This document shows positions 59,615 through 64,000 of a stretch of 64,000 bases of DNA, piece after piece. The notes under the pieces were generated by a model. It had not been told where the DNA came from. It saw nothing but the letters and a program-made list of their open reading frames with translations, and did no database searches. The stretch is from NCBI GenBank assembly GCA_034211275.1, contig JAXHTF010000002.1:1-64000 (forward strand), in the 5' to 3' direction. Numbering within the stretch: position 1 is the stretch's first letter; every line of letters starts with the position of its first letter. Source of the DNA: Acidobacteriota bacterium. GTDB lineage: Bacteria > Acidobacteriota > Thermoanaerobaculia > Multivoradales > JAHZIX01. The position numbers were made by a program, and so were the translations under genes.

Positions 59615-62008
59615 TTGTCCAATGGGTGTCTCGATCTGCTGATCGTGGGCTCGGGTCCCGCCGGGCTGGCGGCGGCGGCGCGGGCGCGGCATCGCGGTCT
59701 CGACTACCGGCTGCTGGAGCGCGCCGAGCACCTCGCGGACACCGTCCACTCCTACCAAAAACGCAAGCACGTCATGGCGGAGCCGGCGGCGGTGCCGCTG
59801 CATCCCGGGATTCCCTTCGAGGCTGGTTCCCGGGAGGCGGTGCTGGGGGCATGGCGGGGCGCCGCCGACGACCTGGAGCTGGCCGCGGAATTCGGCCAGG
59901 AGGTCACGTCCCTGGAGCGTGGAGACGACGAGTTCACCGTCGCCACCGCTGCCGGTGGCCGCTACCGTGCCCGCCACGTGGTGCTGGCCATCGGCACCCA
60001 GGGCAACCCCCGTTCCCTCGGCGTGCCCGGAGAGGAGCTGCCCCACGTCAGTCACCGTCTGGTAGATCCGGCGGAGGTTCAGGGCGAGGACGTGGTGGTG
60101 GTGGGCGCCGGCGACTCGGCGCTGGAGGTCGCCCTCGCCCTGGTGGACCGCAACCGGGTGGCCTTGGTGGTGCGGCGGCCGGAGATCGTGCGCGCCAAAG
60201 AGGCTTTGGAGCGGGAAGCCCTGGCCCGCTCCGCCAGCGGCGACCTGACCATCCACTTTTCCACCACCGTCAGCGCTATCGGCGCCGATGAGGTGACGCT
60301 GGCGGGGGCCGAGGACGACTACCGGGTGCCCGCCCAGCGGGTCTACCTGATGCTCGGCGCGGTGCCTCCGCGGCGCTGGCTGGAAGGGTTGGGGGTGCGC
60401 TTCACCGGCGGGGGCCGCGAGGCCCGGCCGGCCCTCGACAGCAGCTACCAATCGACGGTGCCGGGGCTCTATTTGGTCGGTGCGGTCACCGGCCGGGATC
60501 TGATCAAGCTCAGCCTCAACCAGGGTTACGAGGCGGTGGAGCATTTGCTGGGCCAGCCGGTGGAGCCCGCCGACGAAGAGCTGCTCAAGGCCCGTCTGCC
60601 ATGGTGGCGGGGACCGGTGAGCGAGCGGTTGGCGCAGCTGAAGGAGGAGATTCCGCTCTTCGCCGACGCCGACGAGAGCGACCTCCGGGAGCTCTTCTTG
60701 TCGGTGGAGACCCACGACCTCCCCGCCGGCGAGGTGGTGGTACGGCAGAACGATTACACCGACAGCTTCCTGATCATCGCCGATGGCGAGGTGGAGGTGC
60801 GGGTGCGCGCGGAGGGCGCGACCGAGGACCGCCACGTGGTGGATCTTTCCGCCGGCAACTTCTTCGGCGAGATGAGCCTGATCTCCAACCGCCGCCGCAA
60901 CGCCACGGTGATCTCCAAGGGCTGCCGCCTCATCGAGGTGCCGCGCAAGGCGATGCTCAAGCTGCTGGCGGTGTCGCCGGCGGTGAAGGAGACGGTGGAT
61001 CGCACCTTCCTGGTGCGCGCCTTCCAAGGCTATCTCTTCCCCGGCATCTCCCACGGCGAGCTGTGGTCGCTGGTGGCCCGGGCAGAGGTGGTGTCGGTGG
61101 ACAAGGACCAGACCCTCTTCGAGGAGGGCGAGGAAGCGGAGGCCCTTTACCTGATTCGCAGCGGCATGGTGAAGGTCTCCAAACGCTCCGCCGACCGCGA
61201 GATCATCCTCGCCTACCTGGTGGCGGGCAACTTCTTCGGCGAGGTGGCGCTGCTGCCGGATGCCCACCGTAGCGCCAGCGTCGCCACCATCTTCCCCTGC
61301 GAGCTGATCCGCCTGCGGCGCTCCGACATCCAGCGCTTCCTCGACCAGCGGCCGCGTATGGCGGAGGAGATTCTGGCCAAGCTCGAGGAGCGTCGGGTGG
61401 CGAGCCTGGCGGCGGAGGCGACCCCCGGCGCCGGCCGCATTCTCACCGATTTGATCCGCGAGGAGGTGGTCATCGCCACCGACGCGCTGATCATCGACGA
61501 GTACAAATGCGTGCGCTGCGACAACTGCATCCACGCCTGCGAGGGCGTCCATGACGACGGCCAGGCGCGGCTCTCCCTCACCGGCATCAAGATCTACAAC
61601 CTCCTCGCCCCCAATTCCTGCTGGCAGTGCGAGAACCCCCTGTGCATGCTCGACTGCCCGCCGGACGCCATCGTGCGCAACGCTCGCGGCGAGGTGCAGA
61701 TCAAGAGCAATTGCATCGGCTGCGGCAACTGCGAGGCCAACTGCCCCTACGGCAATATTTTCATGGTTCATCCGCGCTCGGAGCTCGGCCCCTTCGACTG
61801 GCTGCGCCAGCTCTTCGGCTTCCCGGCGAGCACCGCGGCGGAGGCCGACGAGGGCCGCGAGGTCGCGGTGAAATGCGACCTCTGCGCCCACCTCTCCGGC
61901 GGTCCCGCTTGCGTCCGCAGCTGTCCCACCGGCGCTGCCATCCGCCTGACGCCGGATCAATACCAGCAGACCCTGGAGGATCTGGTGGTGCGCCAGGGAG
62001 AGCTCTGA
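59615..62008 (+). CDS. Flavoprotein with two cyclic-nucleotide-binding domains and four [4Fe-4S] motifs
   Basis: This is a 797-residue protein starting at TTG (AAAGGG upstream). Order of parts: FAD-binding thioredoxin-reductase-like domain (GSGPAG 12-17; second dinucleotide site GAGDSA 164-169; terminal LVGAVTGRDLIKLSLNQGYE 288-307); a cNMP-binding domain (about 347-460, with FFGEMSLISNRRRNATV); a second cNMP-binding domain (about 475-590, with FFGEVALLPDAHRSASV); then a DmsB/HycB-like ferredoxin (about 625-785) with 16 Cys in four CxxC groups (632-642, 669-681, 700-710, 754-770). It should transfer electrons from NAD(P)H or another donor through FAD and four clusters, with ligand control through the two cNMP domains. 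This architecture is not one I can name. Confidence 0.85.
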   Translation: MSNGCLDLLIVGSGPAGLAAAARARHRGLDYRLLERAEHLADTVHSYQKRKHVMAEPAAVPLHPGIPFEAGSREAVLGAWRGAADDLELAAEFGQEVTSLERGDDEFTVATAAGGRYRARHVVLAIGTQGNPRSLGVPGEELPHVSHRLVDPAEVQGEDVVVVGAGDSALEVALALVDRNRVALVVRRPEIVRAKEALEREALARSASGDLTIHFSTTVSAIGADEVTLAGAEDDYRVPAQRVYLMLGAVPPRRWLEGLGVRFTGGGREARPALDSSYQSTVPGLYLVGAVTGRDLIKLSLNQGYEAVEHLLGQPVEPADEELLKARLPWWRGPVSERLAQLKEEIPLFADADESDLRELFLSVETHDLPAGEVVVRQNDYTDSFLIIADGEVEVRVRAEGATEDRHVVDLSAGNFFGEMSLISNRRRNATVISKGCRLIEVPRKAMLKLLAVSPAVKETVDRTFLVRAFQGYLFPGISHGELWSLVARAEVVSVDKDQTLFEEGEEAEALYLIRSGMVKVSKRSADREIILAYLVAGNFFGEVALLPDAHRSASVATIFPCELIRLRRSDIQRFLDQRPRMAEEILAKLEERRVASLAAEATPGAGRILTDLIREEVVIATDALIIDEYKCVRCDNCIHACEGVHDDGQARLSLTGIKIYNLLAPNSCWQCENPLCMLDCPPDAIVRNARGEVQIKSNCIGCGNCEANCPYGNIFMVHPRSELGPFDWLRQLFGFPASTAAEADEGREVAVKCDLCAHLSGGPACVRSCPTGAAIRLTPDQYQQTLEDLVVRQGEL

Positions 62009-62011
62009 GCC

Positions 62012-62863
62012 GTGCTTCTGACCACCCCCGAAAGCCGCCGCTGGCGCCGCCGGGCGCTGGTGATCTTGGTGATCCTTACGGCCCTCTACGTCTGGATGAG
62101 CCGCAGCGGCTATGCCCACGGCGGCTCGGTGCCGGGCCTGATCCTGGGCTTCGCCACCCTTGCTGTGATCCTGGTGCTGCTCTGGTTCGGGGTGCGCAAA
62201 CGCTCCTATCGCAGCACCTTGGGCACCTTGGAAGGCTGGCTCCAGGCTCACGTCTATCTTGGGTTCTTGAGCCTGGTGGTGGCCCTCTTCCACTCCGGCT
62301 TTCGCTTTCAGGACCGCCTGGCGACGGCGACTCTCGTGGTGCTGGCGGCGGTGGTGGTGACGGGGTTTCTGGGAGCGCTGCTCTACACCACCGTGCCGCG
62401 GCTCTTGAGCGAGGTGGAGAGCAACCTCACCGTCGACCAGCTGTCGGAGCGGCTGAATCAGATCGCCGCTTCCATGGCGCGGCTGGCGGAGGGTAAATCG
62501 GCGACCTTCCGGCGGGTGCAGGTGGGGCTGGTGGAAGAGAGCCGCCCGCGGGCCATGGCCGGATGGCGAACGGTCTTCAGCCCGCCCCGGCGCCGGCGGG
62601 CAGCGGTGCCGGCGGTGGACGACGCGGCGTGGAAAAGCTTGCTGGGGCGGGTGGCGGAGGATGAACGGGAGGATCTGCGGCGGCTTCTGGTGCTCTCGCG
62701 CCAGCACAAGGAGCTCCATCAGCGGCTGACCTACCAGCAGCGCTACCGCAACCTCCTGGACGCCTGGCTATGGCTCCATCTGCCCCTGTCGCTGGTGCTG
62801 TTGGTGCTCGCCCTGGGCCATGGAGTGGCGGCCTTGTACTACCGGGGATGGGGTGTGGGATGA
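62012..62863 (+). CDS. Cytochrome-b-like membrane protein
   Basis: This is a 283-residue protein starting at a GTG, 3 bases after the previous gene. It has four main helices (about 14-32, 42-62, 75-130 in two parts, 250-275) and a central charged domain. Four histidines lie in or next to helices: LQAHVYLGF, VALFHSGF, LWLHLPLSL and LALGHGVAAL, spaced as in b-type haem proteins of the ferric-reductase/cytochrome-b group. It could pass electrons across the membrane to or from the FeS/FAD protein. No other co-factor site is visible. Confidence 0.7.
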   Translation: MLLTTPESRRWRRRALVILVILTALYVWMSRSGYAHGGSVPGLILGFATLAVILVLLWFGVRKRSYRSTLGTLEGWLQAHVYLGFLSLVVALFHSGFRFQDRLATATLVVLAAVVVTGFLGALLYTTVPRLLSEVESNLTVDQLSERLNQIAASMARLAEGKSATFRRVQVGLVEESRPRAMAGWRTVFSPPRRRRAAVPAVDDAAWKSLLGRVAEDEREDLRRLLVLSRQHKELHQRLTYQQRYRNLLDAWLWLHLPLSLVLLVLALGHGVAALYYRGWGVG

Positions 62864-62890
62864 GGACTTCCTCGATGGCCGGAGGCCTTC

Positions 62891-64000
62891 ATGTCAGATG
62901 CCGGCACTGTCTCTGGAAAGCCCCCGACAGGAAACCTTGAGGAGAGAAGACATCAAAAGATAGCTGAAAAAAGCAGCCCGATGACCTTCCTGATCCATCG
63001 CCTGGTGGGCGAACGCACACTGCTGCGTACGGTGGAGGGCGACAGCCTCACCATCGGCCGCGGCGCCGCGGCGGACGTGCGCCTGGACGATGCCGCGGTG
63101 GCGCTGGAGCACGCGGAAATCCGCCGAGAGGGCAAGCATTGGGTGCTCGTGGACCGCGGCAGCGTCACCGGCACCTACCGCAATGGCCGGCAGGTGGAGC
63201 GAGAGACCCTGAGCGGGGACGACACGGTGGAGATCGGCGGCTACCGCCTGCGTTTCCAGGTCACCCACCCCGAAGATCCCCTGTTCGTCCACTTCTCCCC
63301 CATCGAGAGTGCCGTCGAGGCCGCGGCGCCGGCGGAGCCTCGGGAGAAGGCGACCGACGAGGCTTTGGATACCGCCACCTTCGAGGTCCCGGTGAACCCC
63401 ACCGACGGGTCCGCCGCACCGGAAGAGCTCGCCCCCGCCGGGCACGAGCGGCCATCGGCCCCAACGCCGTCGCCTAGAGTTCCGGACCAGCCAGCACCGA
63501 CCCAGCCAGCACCGGTCAAGCCAGCACCGGTCAAGCCAGCACTGGCGCCGGCCCCGCCGGAGGCCGTGGACTATGCCGCCGCCTACTCCCTGGCCCGACC
63601 GGGGTGGACCAAGGGAGCCCTCACCGTCGCCCTCACCGTCGTCGCCCTGATCACGGTGGCGGCCCTCGCCGCTGGCAGCCACCGCCCCCTGATGCCGGGG
63701 ATCTCCAGCGCCCACGCCCTCATCGTCGCCGAGGACACCGCCCCGGCCGCTGCCCCAGGGGAGAATGCTGCCGGCGGTGCCTTTCTCAACAGCGAAGCCC
63801 GCCGCATCGCCACCCGTGGCTGCGCCGCTTGCCATCGTCCCTGGCGGGGGCCGGCAGCGGTGGAGGATGGCTGCGTCGCCTGCCACGGCGATCAGGGCGA
63901 GCCCCACGCCGCCGCCTTGGCCTCCAGCCCCTCGGCGGCGGCGGCCCCCGCCTGCGCGTCCTGCCACCCCGAGCATCGTGGCCAAGACCTGGTGCGCCGC
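62891..64000 (+). CDS. FHA-domain multihaem cytochrome c (partial, runs off the window end)
   Basis: At least 370 residues are present. The ATG at 62891 has GGAGG five bases upstream; an internal ATG at 62981 would also give the FHA domain. FHA domain about 35-115 (DSLTIGRGAAADVRLDDAAV, then LEHAEIRRE and the closing GSVTGTYRNGR). A Pro/Ala linker (PAPTQPAPVKPAPVKPALAP), one transmembrane helix (about 236-258) and then three haem-binding CxxCH motifs: CAACH 63821, CVACH 63872, CASCH 63953. FHA domains read phosphothreonine, and c-haems act outside the cytoplasm. The gene is on the same strand and 27 bases after the cytochrome-b-like gene. Its C-terminus is outside the window. Confidence 0.85.
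   Translation, partial: MSDAGTVSGKPPTGNLEERRHQKIAEKSSPMTFLIHRLVGERTLLRTVEGDSLTIGRGAAADVRLDDAAVALEHAEIRREGKHWVLVDRGSVTGTYRNGRQVERETLSGDDTVEIGGYRLRFQVTHPEDPLFVHFSPIESAVEAAAPAEPREKATDEALDTATFEVPVNPTDGSAAPEELAPAGHERPSAPTPSPRVPDQPAPTQPAPVKPAPVKPALAPAPPEAVDYAAAYSLARPGWTKGALTVALTVVALITVAALAAGSHRPLMPGISSAHALIVAEDTAPAAAPGENAAGGAFLNSEARRIATRGCAACHRPWRGPAAVEDGCVACHGDQGEPHAAALASSPSAAAAPACASCHPEHRGQDLVRR
63487..63546 (+). repeat. Four tandem 15-base repeats in the FHA-cytochrome linker
   Basis: Units similar to CAAGCCAGCACCGGT begin at about 63487, 63502, 63517 and 63532, encoding the flexible Pro-Ala linker between the FHA domain and the membrane helix. Unit length keeps the reading frame. Copy number could vary among strains. 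Confidence 0.8.

Noticed and set aside
59507-62719. Minus-strand reading frame of 1070 codons
   Set aside because: It is the mirror of the plus-strand flavoprotein and cytochrome-b-like genes, which show coherent domains and Cys/FAD motifs. The minus-strand translation is rich in His, Gln and Arg and has no domain.
63487-63546. Possible CRISPR-like repeats
   Set aside because: Units are 15 bases with no spacers and code for a Pro-Ala linker.

Overview
The window reads as a chromosomal stretch from a GC-rich, Gram-negative-type bacterium. The evidence is paired LolC/LolE-like permeases with a LolD-like ATPase, lipobox and Tat signal peptides, a type II pseudopilin-like protein, and standard Shine-Dalgarno sites. 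The gene style (many secreted proteins of unknown function, an OmpR-type winged-helix/TM/TPR regulator, a CHAT-TPR protein, an MIDAS-containing VWA protein) resembles Acidobacteriota. That assignment is inference, Myxococcota remains possible, and there is no rRNA to settle it. One tmRNA gene is present (tag ANDNYALAA). No tRNA, rRNA, CRISPR array or transposase was recognised. Layout: (1) 0.1-18.4 kb is an accessory-looking block that is more AT-rich by eye than the rest. A minus-strand operon encodes an exported TPR-CHAT protease, a small zinc-ribbon membrane protein and an exported caspase-like protease. A long plus-strand array diverges from it: NlpC/P60 hydrolase, two secreted unknowns, a LolCDE-like ABC transporter, a VWA protein, a LysM protein, an Lgt-like protein, and two more unknown envelope proteins. 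(2) 18.6-29.3 kb holds a FitAB/VapBC-type toxin-antitoxin pair, a DinB protein, an ArsM-type arsenite methyltransferase, a SEC-C protein, a membrane-bound winged-helix regulator, a Tat-exported ankyrin protein, an MFS exporter and malate dehydrogenase. (3) 29.6-31.0 kb holds two divergent paralogous XRE regulators; a third XRE gene lies after the tmRNA at 39.6 kb. (4) 31-50 kb is mostly housekeeping: RNase PH, glutamate racemase, a GerMN protein and an AmiC-type amidase in a coupled run; an S9 peptidase fused to an FGE/SUMF-like domain; tmRNA; MtnA; CutA; a GspH-like pseudopilin; ComEA; two DUF4013-like membrane paralogs; tandem signal peptidases; and a membrane phosphodiesterase-like protein. 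(5) 50-59.4 kb holds a DinB protein, an M19 dipeptidase lipoprotein and a DUF1579 protein. It also has a translationally coupled trio (asparagine-synthetase-like enzyme without a glutaminase Cys, radical SAM protein, flavin-dependent oxidoreductase/halogenase-like enzyme), a membrane protein/XRE pair and a Fic protein. (6) 59.5 kb to the window end is an operon for an unusual electron-transfer module: a flavoprotein with two cyclic-nucleotide-binding domains and four [4Fe-4S] motifs, a cytochrome-b-like membrane protein, and an FHA-domain multihaem cytochrome c that runs off the end. The three best candidates for an undescribed system are the exported CHAT/caspase-ABC locus, the coupled AsnB-like/radical SAM/flavoprotein trio, and the cNMP/FHA-linked redox operon.
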